Shown piece after piece: positions 32,409 to 41,552 of a stretch of 63,320 nt of DNA (positions are counted from its first letter, which is position 1; every line of letters begins with the position of its first letter). A model generated the notes under the pieces. That model searched no databases, had not been told where the DNA came from, and saw only the letters and a program-made list of their open reading frames with translations. Source of the stretch: Phycisphaerales bacterium UBA7812 (lineage in GTDB: Bacteria; Planctomycetota; Phycisphaerae; Phycisphaerales; UBA1924). The position numbers and the translations under genes are program-made. The stretch is taken from the NCBI GenBank assembly GCA_002480345.1, contig DLBY01000080.1:1-63320 (forward strand). The letters are read 5' to 3'.

Positions 32409-34148
32409 TCAGGGGCATCCGCCGAGGAAGGCGGTGACGAACGCGCTGATATCCGCGAGGTCGAACACGCCCGAGGGTGGCGCGAAGTCCGCGATGGGGT
32501 CCTGGTTCGTGAAGCCCTGCACGAACGCGCTGATGTCCGCGAGATCGAGGACGCCGAAGGACGGGGCGATGTCCGCGTCGTTGCATCCCGCGGGGCCTGA
32601 GAGCACGATGCCGTCGCCGCTCGGGCCTCCCAGCGCGATCACCTCGCTGTCGGGCATCAGGTCATCGACCCAGAGGTAGTTGGCGAGATAGACAGGCTGG
32701 GATTCGCCGAAACGGAGATCGCTGAACATGCAGAAGGTGGATGCCAGCGGATTGGGAACGGGATCGCCTGTATCGGGATCCGGGTTGATCGTGCCCTCGG
32801 AGAGCGCCCAGGGGCTGGGGAAGTTGCCCCACGCGGCCCAGTCCGCGGGGTCGACCGCTTCCCCGTCCCCGAAGAACTGCTGCCCGGGGGTCGGGTCGAC
32901 CGCGTTGTAGACCCAGTCGCTGAGGATCTCGCCCACCAATTGGCCGTTCAGGAAGACGCGGCTGCGGGCGCTCTGGAACTCGTCGGAGACGATCGCGAGA
33001 CGGAACCACTGGTCGGGCTGGATCGCGATCGGGAGCGGGTTGTCTCCGAAGAAGTCGTCACCGTCGCTTGTGTACACGACGACGGGGGATCCGTTCTGGT
33101 ATCGGATCCACAGATCCGCGCCGCTGTCGTTGTTGTGCTGGTCCTGCAGCAGCGCGACGAGGCCCTGGTTCGGGATGGTGTTGGCGGGGAAGTCCGCGTA
33201 CCACGAGGAGGACGGGATGAGCATGTCCCAGATCATGGTCCACTGCCCGATGAATCCCCCGGGGTAGTCCGGCTTCGCGGCGGGGTAGACCGCGAGCCCG
33301 ATGCCTCGGCGGAGCGCGTCGTTCGTCGGGTCGCTGAGATTCCGCGCGGGGCTTGTCAGGAAGACACCCGTCTCGATCCCGCCCGGTGCGGGCAGGCCCG
33401 CGGAGGCGGTGTCGGTGAACGAAGACTGGGCCGCGGTCACGCCCGTGGGGGTCCCGGGCGCGGGTGTGTCCTCGTTGCCGATGCCTCCGAGGATGGTCCC
33501 GAACGCGGGATCGTCGAGGAAGCGGATGGCGCTGTTGTCCGAACCCGGCGCGGGGGCAAAGCCGCCCTCGAAGTGCCATTCGGTGAGCTGGCGTTCGCTG
33601 GGCGCCCAGGTCGCGAGCGTCGCGGTCCCGCTCTGGAAGTCGAGCGTCGGGGTGAGGAACCCGAGGTTGGAGTTGATGTCGCGCACGGCGAAGGTGACCA
33701 CGCCCGCCGCGTCGATCGTGACCTCGAGGCGGATATCGAGTTCGGCGCCGAACGCGCCGCCCTGGAAGCGCTCCTGCCAGACCGTGATCCCGTCCGGCGC
33801 GAGGCCGCCCTGCTGGTTACGGATCCACCCGCTCAGCAGCCTCGAGTTGCCCGGCTGGAGTTGGTCGAGCAGGTCGGTCAGCAGGACAGGGCTCCCGAGC
33901 GGGGCACCAAAGATCGGGTCGCGGAGCTGGAGCAGCCCGTTGATGCCGAACGCGTATCCGCCCGCCTCGTTGATGAAGCTGTCGGATCCCGGTGCGGGGT
34001 TGTTCAGCGAGTCCCGCGTGATATCGGGGGGGGACGGAAAATCAACGACGACGCCCGTCAGGTCAACCCCGACGCTGTCGGATTGGGCGATCGCGATGCC
34101 CGAGAAGACCGCGAGACAGACCGGACCCAGAAGACTGCCCTGACGCAT
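32409..34148 (-). CDS. Secreted concanavalin-fold protein with GC-type dockerin
   Basis: The 579-residue protein has a signal peptide (LLGPVCLAVFSGIAIAQ), an N-terminal region that reads like a secreted structural protein (PGSDSFINEAGGYAFG), and a central segment with concanavalin/LamG-type features (DQWFRLAIVSDEFQSAR, VFLNGQLVGEIL, LRFGESQPVYLANYLWVDD). The C-terminal GC-type dockerin repeats are ADIAPSFGVLDLADISAF and ADFAPPSGVFDLADISAF, ending FLGGCP. ATG 34148 follows a GAGAAGGAG element and begins the signal peptide. Carbohydrate binding is a guess from the fold. It is divergent from pseudopilin 3. Confidence 0.83.
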   Translation of the reverse strand: MRQGSLLGPVCLAVFSGIAIAQSDSVGVDLTGVVVDFPSPPDITRDSLNNPAPGSDSFINEAGGYAFGINGLLQLRDPIFGAPLGSPVLLTDLLDQLQPGNSRLLSGWIRNQQGGLAPDGITVWQERFQGGAFGAELDIRLEVTIDAAGVVTFAVRDINSNLGFLTPTLDFQSGTATLATWAPSERQLTEWHFEGGFAPAPGSDNSAIRFLDDPAFGTILGGIGNEDTPAPGTPTGVTAAQSSFTDTASAGLPAPGGIETGVFLTSPARNLSDPTNDALRRGIGLAVYPAAKPDYPGGFIGQWTMIWDMLIPSSSWYADFPANTIPNQGLVALLQDQHNNDSGADLWIRYQNGSPVVVYTSDGDDFFGDNPLPIAIQPDQWFRLAIVSDEFQSARSRVFLNGQLVGEILSDWVYNAVDPTPGQQFFGDGEAVDPADWAAWGNFPSPWALSEGTINPDPDTGDPVPNPLASTFCMFSDLRFGESQPVYLANYLWVDDLMPDSEVIALGGPSGDGIVLSGPAGCNDADIAPSFGVLDLADISAFVQGFTNQDPIADFAPPSGVFDLADISAFVTAFLGGCP

Positions 34149-34215
34149 TGCTCTCGCTCCTTCTCCGCGCCTTCGCGCGGCCTCCGTCCCCGCAGGGTGG
34201 CTCCGGGCTGCCCGG

Positions 34216-34244
34216 TTGTAGGGGATCACGAGGTATGGTAAAAC
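34216..34244 (+). promoter_or_regulatory. Candidate promoter of pseudopilin 3 (divergent region)
   Basis: TTGTAG (34216-34221) and TAAAAC (34239-34244) are 17 bases apart, in the only AT-rich patch of the 168-base divergent gap. It would give a leader of about 65 bases to the ATG at 34317. On the minus strand, TTTACC and TACAAC about 16 bases apart overlap it and could serve the dockerin gene. Confidence 0.4.
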
Positions 34245-34316
34245 AAATTTGCCGAGGCCGTGCGGGGGAACTCAGAAGCCCGCCCGGCGGTCGATTCTGG
34301 GAAAGGCGGCGTCGAG

Positions 34317-35315
34317 ATGATCCACTCTGCCCGACGAGCGGCGTTCACGCTGATCGAGTTGCTCGTCGTCATCGCGATCATCGCGCTGCTGATCGGGATC
34401 CTGCTCCCCGCGTTGGGCAAGGCGAGGCAGACCGCGCAGCGGGTCGCGTGCCAGGCGAATCTCAAGCAGCTCGGTTTGGGCGGTCAGCTTTACGCGAACG
34501 ACACGGCGCGCGGCGTGTTCCTCCCCGCGTTCCTGCCTTTCGAGGACAACCTGGGCTGGCTGTATCCGAATTACATCGATACGCCCGAGGCGGGCGTCTG
34601 CGCCGCGACGGTCAACCGCGTGCGCGCCGACCTGACCGCGGACAACCAGCAGCACCCCGACTATCCCACGGGCGGGCTGGGTGTCCTGAATGCCATTCTC
34701 GCGCTCGAGGGGCGAACCGACTTTGTTCTCGATCTCTACCGCACCGCGACCGACGCGGGTGACGACGACGGGGGGCACAGCTACGAGACCTTCATGTGGC
34801 ACGCGCCGGGGCGGTACCCAGACGGGCAGACCATCGGCTACGGCGGGCACGGCAGCACCTGGGATCAACTCGGGTTCCGCGCGCCCGGTCAGCCCACGGG
34901 CGTGATCTGGTTCGACGACCCCTACCAGAAGCTCAAGACCCTCAACAATGTCATCAGCCCGAGCACGATGCTGCTCTTCCTTGATTCGGACGCGGACGGC
35001 ACGGTCCCCTCCGAGTTCCAGGGGTATGTCGATGCGCTCGGGATCGCGTTCCGCGACGGAGACCCGAACTGGCCCAACGAGTGGAACAACCACGGCAGCG
35101 CCGGGATCAATGTCGCCTTCGCGGACGGGGGCGCGCGCTGGGTGCCGACGGGTCCTGCGCTCATCGAAACTTACCTCGATTCGCACGAGGACTTCAGCGC
35201 CGACGATGGGTCGTTCCTGCGGAACAAGTTGCTCGAACTGACCGACTGGCAGTGGCGCGAGATCAACGACCCGAGGTCCGGGCGACGCATCCCGGAGATC
35301 TTTCGCCAGCCCTGA
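34317..35315 (+). CDS. Pseudopilin 3 (prepilin-type N-terminal cleavage/methylation protein)
   Basis: The 332-residue protein starts MIHSARRAA followed by the class III signal FTLIELLVVIAIIALLIG. The body is a globular domain with a late motif NHGSAGINVAFADGGARWV, close to the H-X9-DG element of planctomycete pseudopilins but with one extra residue. Processing by prepilin peptidase and a role in a pilus-like or secretion fibre are expected from the family. A GGGAAAGGCGG element precedes the ATG at 34317. No pilus assembly gene is near. Confidence 0.9.
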   Translation: MIHSARRAAFTLIELLVVIAIIALLIGILLPALGKARQTAQRVACQANLKQLGLGGQLYANDTARGVFLPAFLPFEDNLGWLYPNYIDTPEAGVCAATVNRVRADLTADNQQHPDYPTGGLGVLNAILALEGRTDFVLDLYRTATDAGDDDGGHSYETFMWHAPGRYPDGQTIGYGGHGSTWDQLGFRAPGQPTGVIWFDDPYQKLKTLNNVISPSTMLLFLDSDADGTVPSEFQGYVDALGIAFRDGDPNWPNEWNNHGSAGINVAFADGGARWVPTGPALIETYLDSHEDFSADDGSFLRNKLLELTDWQWREINDPRSGRRIPEIFRQP

Positions 35316-35628
35316 CGGGACCCGCACGCCCGCGTTCCCGGGACTCGTTAAGTGGTGCCTCGTCGGCGTCTCGAGTTTTCCCCAAGATCTCCCGGCGGAG
35401 CATCGGGTGCCGCGGCGCGGTGTTCGAGCGATCGGGTTGTGCTGTGCCTTCACCCGATCAGGCGGTGCAGGCGCCCAGATCGTGGAGGGCGGGCTACGCA
35501 GTTTCCGTCGTGTCACGGACGATGTTGTCCTCGTTGCTCAAGTCCGCGTTGCTCCGGGTCGATAGGCCCCGCGATGCCGGGGGACGAACCCTCCGCTGCG
35601 CGTGTCGTCACCGAGCCGGAGCGAAGCT
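35316..35628. other. Gene-free stretch between pseudopilin 3 and the chemoreceptor
   Basis: These 313 bases hold no conserved frame. Short inverted repeats are present (for example CGTGTCACG near 35510), but no rho-independent terminator with a T run and no convincing -35/-10 pair was found. The end carries the GGAGCGAAG ribosome binding site of the chemoreceptor gene. Confidence 0.4.
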
Positions 35629-37404
35629 ATGGAACAAAAGACGCAGAAGAAGACCTTGGGCGTGTCCTTCCGGATTATCGCCACGACCGTGGGGATTCTC
35701 GTTGCGGTCGTCGCGATCAACTATGTCATCTTCGCGAAGGGGTACCGCGAGGACGCGGAGAAGGCGATGGTCCAGAAGGCCGCCGCGTTCACCGCAGTCG
35801 CGGACGAGGCGAAGAACCACGCCTCCAAGCTGATCCAGAACGGCTCGGTGGATCTCGACACGCTCTTCGCCGAGCTCGAAGAGCATGTTGGCAAGGGCGG
35901 CGATTACACCCAAACGCGCGCATTCGAGACCATCCCGGTCGTCGTGGGCTGGACAACCGCTGAGAAGGCGGCCTCCCGCGAGGGCATCGCGTTCTCCGTC
36001 CCCGCGTTCGAGGCCCGCAACCCCGACAACGAGCCCGAGCCCGGGTCGTTCCGCGCGGTGATGCTGACCGATCTCCGCAAGCAGGTCGGCAGCGGGGGCG
36101 ACGAGTCGATCAGCCGGATCAACGAAGAAACCAACAGCCTGCACTACATGCGGGCGATCAAGCTCGATGCGTCCTGCATGGTCTGCCACGGCGAGCCCGC
36201 GAAGTACGACCCGGACGGGGACGGCAAGGACCCCCTCGGGTTCGCGATGGAGTCCTGGGACATCGGGGACATGCACGGCGCCTACGAGATCGTCCTGCCG
36301 CTCGGGCCCACCGACAAGCAGGTCGCGGGCTTCATCGGCAACGGTCTGATGATCACCGTCCCGATCGTCGTCGTCGTATGCGGCGGGTTCATCTTCCTGC
36401 TCCGCCGCATGCTGGGCGTCCCGCTCAACAACCTCATCGAGGCGATGCAGGATATCGCGACCGGCGACGGCGATCTGACTAAGCGGGTCAACCTGAACCG
36501 GGGCGACGAGATCGGACGCCTCGCGCACTGGTTCGATACCTTCGTGGAGAATGTGCACGCGATCATCAGCGACATCTCCGGGGTGAGCCGCGAGGTCGCG
36601 TCCGCCGCGACGGAAATCGCCGCCTCGAACGAGGAGATGGCCGCGGGCCTCGCCAACCAGCAGGAGCAAACGCAGCACGCGTCGGCCGCGATCGAGCAGC
36701 TCAACCAGGCGTCGTCGGACATCGCCCGTCAGTCCGCGGACGCGAGCTCGCAGGCGGATTCGAGCCGGAGCAGCGCGGAGAGCGGCGGCTCGGTTGTGAG
36801 CGACACCGTCGAGGAGATCAAGGGCATCGCGTCGGAGGTCGAGGAGTCGGCAGCCGCGGTCAGCCTGCTGGGCAAGAAGAGCGAAGAAATCGGCGGCGTC
36901 ATCAGCGTCATCAACGACATCGCCGACCAGACCAACCTGCTCGCCCTCAACGCCGCGATCGAGGCCGCCCGAGCGGGCGAGCACGGCCGGGGCTTCGCGG
37001 TGGTCGCTGATGAGGTCCGCAAGCTTGCGGAGCGCACGACCGAGGCGACCGAGGAGGTCAGCCAGTCCATCCGCGAGATCCAGGAGGAGACCACCCGCGC
37101 CGTCGAGCGGATCGGGAACGGCTCCAAGCGGATGGAGAAGGGCGTCGAGCTCGCGATGAGCGCCGGCGAGAGCCTCCAGGTCATCGTGGGCTCGTCCAAG
37201 CAGCTGCTTGGGCAGGTCCAGACCATCGCCGCCGCAGCCGAACAGCAGTCCGCGTCCGCCGCCCAGATCGGCGACAACATCCAGCGGGTGACCGCGGTGA
37301 GCAACGAGTCGGCACAGGCCGCCCAGCAGGCGTCCGAGGCCGCCGCCGAGCTGAGCCGTCAGAGCGAGCGTCTCCGCGTTCTCGTCGACCGGTTCAAGCT
37401 CTGA
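35629..37404 (+). CDS. Methyl-accepting chemotaxis protein with c-type heme sensor domain (Tll0287/DUF3365-like)
   Basis: The 591-residue receptor has an N-terminal membrane helix (IIATTVGILVAVVAIN), a periplasmic domain of about 200 residues, a second helix (GLMITVPIVVVVCGGFIFLL), a HAMP domain (LNNLIEAMQDIATGDGDLTKRV) and a long cytoplasmic coiled-coil. The signalling tip is DQTNLLALNAAIEAARAGEHGRGFAVVADEVRKLAER in outline, which binds CheA/CheW. The periplasmic domain carries CMVCH (Cys183-His187), a c-type heme site, in a Tll0287/DUF3365-like setting (LHYMRAIKLDASCMVCHGEP). It may sense redox state, oxygen or NO. It stands alone, without other che genes, and has its own terminator. Confidence 0.92.
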   Translation: MEQKTQKKTLGVSFRIIATTVGILVAVVAINYVIFAKGYREDAEKAMVQKAAAFTAVADEAKNHASKLIQNGSVDLDTLFAELEEHVGKGGDYTQTRAFETIPVVVGWTTAEKAASREGIAFSVPAFEARNPDNEPEPGSFRAVMLTDLRKQVGSGGDESISRINEETNSLHYMRAIKLDASCMVCHGEPAKYDPDGDGKDPLGFAMESWDIGDMHGAYEIVLPLGPTDKQVAGFIGNGLMITVPIVVVVCGGFIFLLRRMLGVPLNNLIEAMQDIATGDGDLTKRVNLNRGDEIGRLAHWFDTFVENVHAIISDISGVSREVASAATEIAASNEEMAAGLANQQEQTQHASAAIEQLNQASSDIARQSADASSQADSSRSSAESGGSVVSDTVEEIKGIASEVEESAAAVSLLGKKSEEIGGVISVINDIADQTNLLALNAAIEAARAGEHGRGFAVVADEVRKLAERTTEATEEVSQSIREIQEETTRAVERIGNGSKRMEKGVELAMSAGESLQVIVGSSKQLLGQVQTIAAAAEQQSASAAQIGDNIQRVTAVSNESAQAAQQASEAAAELSRQSERLRVLVDRFKL

Positions 37405-37445
37405 GTCGCTTCGCCCTGATCGGGCACGCAAACAAACACGCGTAC

Positions 37446-37477
37446 AAACGCCGGGCACTCGCCCGGCGTTTGTTTTT
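37446..37477 (+). terminator. Rho-independent terminator of the chemoreceptor gene
   Basis: AAACGCCGGGC (37446-37456) pairs with GCCCGGCGTTT (37461-37471) around the loop ACTC, followed by TTTGTTTTT. It lies 40 bases past the stop at 37404. Confidence 0.9.
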
Positions 37478-37503
37478 CGGGGGACACGCGGCAGCGGTAC
37501 TGT

Positions 37504-38466
37504 TCAGCCGTCGGCGTTCGAGGTGTGGGCATCCGCCTCGTCATCAGGCATCGCGCCGGCTCCGATCGTCCTGTCGAAGAACGCCCCGATCGCGTCGCGC
37601 ATCTCGGGGTGCGTCTGGACCCAGCCGATATGACCGGCCCCCTCGATCGTCAGCAACTCCACATCCACGCCCGCGGCCTGCGCGGCGTCGCGGATCAGCG
37701 GTGCGTGCCGGTAAGACACGATGCGGTCATCCGTTCCATGGATGAGCAGCAACGGGCGGTCACGAAGTGCGGCGACGCTGTCCACCGCGTTGCGGCCGTC
37801 CGAGATCAGCCAGGGGCCGAGGACCGGGACGAAGTCACCCGCGACGCTTTCCCAGGTGCTGAAAGTCGCAAGGGAGCAGGTTGCCGCGATCCGGTCGTCT
37901 TCCGCCGCGGCCGCGATCCCGATCGTCCCGCCAAGGCTCATGCCGTAGAGCCCGACGCGATCAGGATCGATGTCGTCGCGTGAGAAGACATAATCGATCG
38001 CGGCTTCCGCGTCGTGGATCAGTCCATCGCGGTGCAGCGGGCCCTTGTCGCTCATGCCGTAGGAGCGGTAGTCGAACAGAAAGACATTGAACCCCTGCGC
38101 CGGAAGCCAGTCCATGAACGCGGTATGTCGCTTGATATTGAACGCGTTGCCGTGGCAGAAAACGATGGTCGGTGCGGGCGTCACGGCGCGTTCGGAGAGA
38201 TCATCGGGATCGCGCGCCGGGAACCACCACCCGTGGAGCTCGCGTCCTTCGTTCTCGAACCAGACCTCGTCGGCTTGCGGGTGCGCGGCGTAATCGCCCC
38301 GGATCGGATAGAAGAACAGCCGATCGGCGCACCCGCCCACTTTGACGATCACGAGAAAGACCGCGAGGAGGAGCACGATCCGGGCGAGGCTCTTCGTGAG
38401 GGAACGCTTCGGGCGGTCCCTCTTGCGGGTTCGCCGATCGTCCGTGCTCGTGTCGCGGTCGCTCAT
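37504..38466 (-). CDS. Membrane-anchored alpha/beta hydrolase
   Basis: The 320-residue protein has a basic start and one membrane anchor (ARIVLLLAVFLVIVKVGG), then an alpha/beta hydrolase domain of the BEM46/YpfH-like type. The oxyanion loop is FCHGNAFNIKRH, the nucleophile lies in LYGMSLGGTIGIA, the acid in IHGTDDRIVSY and the His in GAGHIGW. YDRSYGMSDKGP-type sequence is seen as DYRSYGMSDKGP. ATG 38466 is chosen because the anchor begins there; the frame is open upstream without conservation. It lies 59 bases downstream of rny on the same strand and may be co-transcribed. Confidence 0.88.
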   Translation of the reverse strand: MSDRDTSTDDRRTRKRDRPKRSLTKSLARIVLLLAVFLVIVKVGGCADRLFFYPIRGDYAAHPQADEVWFENEGRELHGWWFPARDPDDLSERAVTPAPTIVFCHGNAFNIKRHTAFMDWLPAQGFNVFLFDYRSYGMSDKGPLHRDGLIHDAEAAIDYVFSRDDIDPDRVGLYGMSLGGTIGIAAAAEDDRIAATCSLATFSTWESVAGDFVPVLGPWLISDGRNAVDSVAALRDRPLLLIHGTDDRIVSYRHAPLIRDAAQAAGVDVELLTIEGAGHIGWVQTHPEMRDAIGAFFDRTIGAGAMPDDEADAHTSNADG

Positions 38467-38525
38467 GGGGGCCTTCTGCGCGCCGGAGGGGCGGGCGTTC
38501 CCGGGGGCGCCCGTCCGGCATCGGC

Positions 38526-40139
38526 TCAGCGGGCGACCTCGATCGCTCGGGTTTCTCGGAGAACCGTGACTCGGATTTCGCCCGGGAAGGTCATCTCGTC
38601 CGCGACACGCTTCGCGATGTCGTGCGCGATCAGGTACGCCTCGTCGTCGTTGATCTTCGCGGCGTCCACCATCACGCGGACCTCCCGCCCCGCCTGGATC
38701 GCGTGCGCTTCGACCACGCCCGGCTGCGCCAGCGCGATGTCCTGAAGATCGTTGAGCCGCTGGATGTAGCGTTCCATCGACTCGCGCCGCGCACCGGGGC
38801 GGGCAGACGAGACCGCGTCGGCGGCCATCACGATCGGGGTGTAGAAAGTGGTGGAGGGGATATCGCCGTGGTGCCCGCCGATCGCGTTGAGCACGGCTTC
38901 GTCTTTTTCCCCGTGCTGGCGGGCGAAGTCCATGCCGATCTTGGGGTGCCCGCCTTCCATCTCGTGGTCCATCGCCTTGCCGATGTCGTGCAGGAAACCG
39001 CAGCGGCGGGCGAGCTTCCCGTCGAGGCCCAGCTGGTCTGCGATGATCTGGCTCAGGAACGCGACCTCGACCGAGTGACGCAGGACATTCTGCCCGTAGC
39101 TCGTGCGATAGTGCATCTTGCCCATCGCCTCGATCACCTTGGGGTGCAGCCCGCCCAGGTTCACCTCCAGCGCCGCGTCCTTGCCCGCCTGGATCACCCG
39201 CTCGTGGATCTCCGAGGCGGTCTTCTCGACGACCTCTTCGATCCGGGTGGGGTGCATCCGCCCGTCGGCGATGAGTTTCTCGAGCGCCTCGACCGCGACC
39301 GCCTGGCGGACCTTGTCGAAGCACGACACGACGATCACGCCGGGCGTGTCATCGACGATGATGTCGACGCCCGTCGCCTTCTCGATCGCGCGGATGTTCC
39401 GGCCCTCGCGGCCGATGATCCGCCCCTTCATGTCGTCCGACGGGATCGCGACGGAACGGACCGTGCTTTCGCTGGTGTGCTCGGTCGCGTACCGCTGGAC
39501 CGCCATGAGCGTGATCTCGCGGGCCTTCTCCTTCGCCTCGTCCTCGGCGCGCTCCGCGACGGTGCGGACGACCTTTGCGATCTCGAGCCTCGAGTCTTCC
39601 TCGACGCGAGCCAGGAGCTCCGTCTTCGCGTCTTCGCGGGACATCGCCGCGATCTCCTGCAGGCGGTCGGTCTGCTGCTCGCGGAGGGTCTCGATCTCCT
39701 GCTCACGCTCAGAGAGCTTCGCTTCTCGCGTGCGGAGCGCCTCGCCCGTTTCGGAGAGCGATTTTTCCTTGAGCGAGAGCGTCTCCTCCTTCCGGTCAAT
39801 CAGGTCCTCGCGCTTCCCGAGTCTCCGCTCCGTCTCGCGGAGCTCGGCCCGCATCGCCTCCATCTCGTCGTCGAACTTCTCTTTCCGCTCGAGCGCCTTG
39901 CGCTCCGATTCGAGGCGGACCTTGTCCGCTTCGTTCCGCGCCTCGTCCTTCGCCCGCTCGATCACCGCCGCCGCTTCCGCCTTCGCGGACGACAGCGTGC
40001 TCTTGGTGACCATCCCCGCGACGAGGAACCCGACGACGACACCCAGGACGAGGACCACCAGGCACGCGAGGATCAACCCCGGGGTGCTGATCCCTCCGCC
40101 TGTATCGCCCTGCGCGAGCATGAAGTGCAGCGTGCCCAT
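38526..40139 (-). CDS. rny: Ribonuclease Y
   Basis: The 537-residue protein has the RNase Y layout: N-terminal membrane anchor (LILACLVVLVLGVVVGFLVA), a long Glu/Arg/Lys coiled coil (residues about 45-210), a KH RNA-binding domain (GRIIGREGRNIRAIEKATG) and an HD domain (LRHSVEVAFLSQIIAD, FLHDIGKAMDHE, GGHHGDI). It is a membrane-bound endoribonuclease that starts mRNA decay, as in Bacillus. It is slightly longer than the usual 515-520 because of a short N-terminal extension (MGTLHFMLAQGDT). ATG 40139 is the first start before the anchor; the upstream frame is not conserved. A gap of about 500 bases lies upstream. Confidence 0.95.
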   Translation of the reverse strand: MGTLHFMLAQGDTGGGISTPGLILACLVVLVLGVVVGFLVAGMVTKSTLSSAKAEAAAVIERAKDEARNEADKVRLESERKALERKEKFDDEMEAMRAELRETERRLGKREDLIDRKEETLSLKEKSLSETGEALRTREAKLSEREQEIETLREQQTDRLQEIAAMSREDAKTELLARVEEDSRLEIAKVVRTVAERAEDEAKEKAREITLMAVQRYATEHTSESTVRSVAIPSDDMKGRIIGREGRNIRAIEKATGVDIIVDDTPGVIVVSCFDKVRQAVAVEALEKLIADGRMHPTRIEEVVEKTASEIHERVIQAGKDAALEVNLGGLHPKVIEAMGKMHYRTSYGQNVLRHSVEVAFLSQIIADQLGLDGKLARRCGFLHDIGKAMDHEMEGGHPKIGMDFARQHGEKDEAVLNAIGGHHGDIPSTTFYTPIVMAADAVSSARPGARRESMERYIQRLNDLQDIALAQPGVVEAHAIQAGREVRVMVDAAKINDDEAYLIAHDIAKRVADEMTFPGEIRVTVLRETRAIEVAR

Positions 40140-40646
40140 GCCCAGCTCCGATTCGTATCGGCCCGCGCCAGCCGAGCGCGAGCCGTGGTTACGCACACCG
40201 ACGAGCGCGCACCCCCCCGACGGCGCCGGGAGTCCCGATCGCAGAACCTCATGCCTGCTCGGCCCGCCCGCTTGCAGGGGGCGTTCCCCATGCGTCGCCG
40301 CACGCGGCTCATCGCCGCGCGCCCGCCGCTTCGGAATGGTCGAGCACGCAAGCCGGCGCTCGGTCAGGGAGCACAAAGCCTCCTGAGAGCGGGCCGCGTT
40401 CTGCTCGGCACACCGTCCGATTCGGGATCGGTACGGTGGAAGAATCGCGCGGATCGTCGCGACACCCCCCACGGTGAAGGGTGCCCCAAGCCCCGAGTAT
40501 AGTCTGCGGGACGCCCGGGCTGTGAAACCCGGACGATCCGTGCGAACCCGACCGGTCCCCCGGTCGATACTGTGCACTGAACATCCACCGCCCGGGCGAG
40601 GGTTTGTCCTTCCCGAGCGGCTCATCGACGATCCCGGAGCTCCCAG
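40140..40646. other. Long gene-free divergent region upstream of rny
   Basis: These 507 bases lie between the divergent rny and DUF4097-like genes. A frame continuous with rny is open here but its composition is Arg/Gly/Pro-rich and unlike a protein. Near 40496-40503 the sequence GAGTATAGTC holds overlapping -10-like boxes for both strands (TATAGT on plus, TATACT on minus). On the minus strand TTCACA lies about 19 bases upstream of the box. If used, rny would have a leader of about 350 bases. No RNase P, 6S or tmRNA signature was seen. Confidence 0.35.
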
Positions 40647-41513
40647 ATGCCGATCCGCCTTGCCAGCCGCTGTGCCGTGTTGACGCTCCTCGCTTCGCTC
40701 GGGTGCGTGCTTCCCGCGTGCACCCACACCGATATCGCCCACGAGTCGTTCCACAGGCGGGAACGGACCATCGCGGTCGAGATCAGCGGAGATTCACCTG
40801 AAGTGGGGGTTCCGATCGCGGTCGATGTTCACAACCACGCCGGGTCGGTGATCGTCGAGGTGGACGACGCGCTCGACGCGCCCGAGATCAAGGCGGCGCT
40901 GCTCCGCCCCGATCACAAACCCCGCGCGGACATGCCCGAAACCGACCCCGAGGACGCGATTACCGCGTCATTTATCCCGGCGAGCGACGCCGGGGCGCCC
41001 ACAAGCGCGTCGACACTGCGGATTGTGACCTCGCTCGGGGACGACTATCCGCGCGGCAGCAAGATCGCCCTCCGCGTGCGTGTCCCGCGTTGCGACGGTC
41101 TCAGCGTCGTGAACAACGGCGGTCCCATCGTCATCCTTGGAACCGATGGCGCGGTCACCGCCCAGAACGGCGTCGTAACCGGTGAGGGCGGGCGTATCGA
41201 GTATCGCACATCCAAGCCCTTCCGCGATCCCGTCGCGCTCATTACCACCAGCGGGCGGATCAGCGCCGTGATCGGGCCCGGCGGCGCCGGACAACTCGAA
41301 CTCGATACCGAGCAGGGGCAGTGCTTCTTCAATTCGTCGTATGGCCTGCAAACAGATGTCGCACCGGGACCCCGGTCGTATCGGGGCACTTGGAACGGCG
41401 GGCGCACCCCGTTCGTCGCCCGCTCCGGAGACGGGGACATCACGGTGATGGTCAAGCCCGACGCGGAGCAATACAGCACCGCGGACGATTGGATGGCGCT
41501 GTTCTTCGATTGA
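40647..41513 (+). CDS. Lipoprotein with DUF4097-like beta repeats
   Basis: The 288-residue protein has a lipoprotein-type signal (LTLLASLGCVLPACTH, likely Cys at about residue 25). A beta-rich body follows, with repeats resembling the DUF4097 adhesin-like beta-helix (VNNGGPIVILGTDGAVTAQNG, ALITTSGRISAVIG, VARSGDGDITVMVK). ATG 40647 follows GGAG in GGAGCTCCCAG. The function is unknown; DUF4097 proteins are thought to be surface or periplasmic. It is convergent with the PilZ-like gene at 41553. Confidence 0.75.
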   Translation: MPIRLASRCAVLTLLASLGCVLPACTHTDIAHESFHRRERTIAVEISGDSPEVGVPIAVDVHNHAGSVIVEVDDALDAPEIKAALLRPDHKPRADMPETDPEDAITASFIPASDAGAPTSASTLRIVTSLGDDYPRGSKIALRVRVPRCDGLSVVNNGGPIVILGTDGAVTAQNGVVTGEGGRIEYRTSKPFRDPVALITTSGRISAVIGPGGAGQLELDTEQGQCFFNSSYGLQTDVAPGPRSYRGTWNGGRTPFVARSGDGDITVMVKPDAEQYSTADDWMALFFD

Positions 41514-41552
41514 GCGAGCCGGCTCGCGTCGATCGACCGGCCAACGCCCGGG

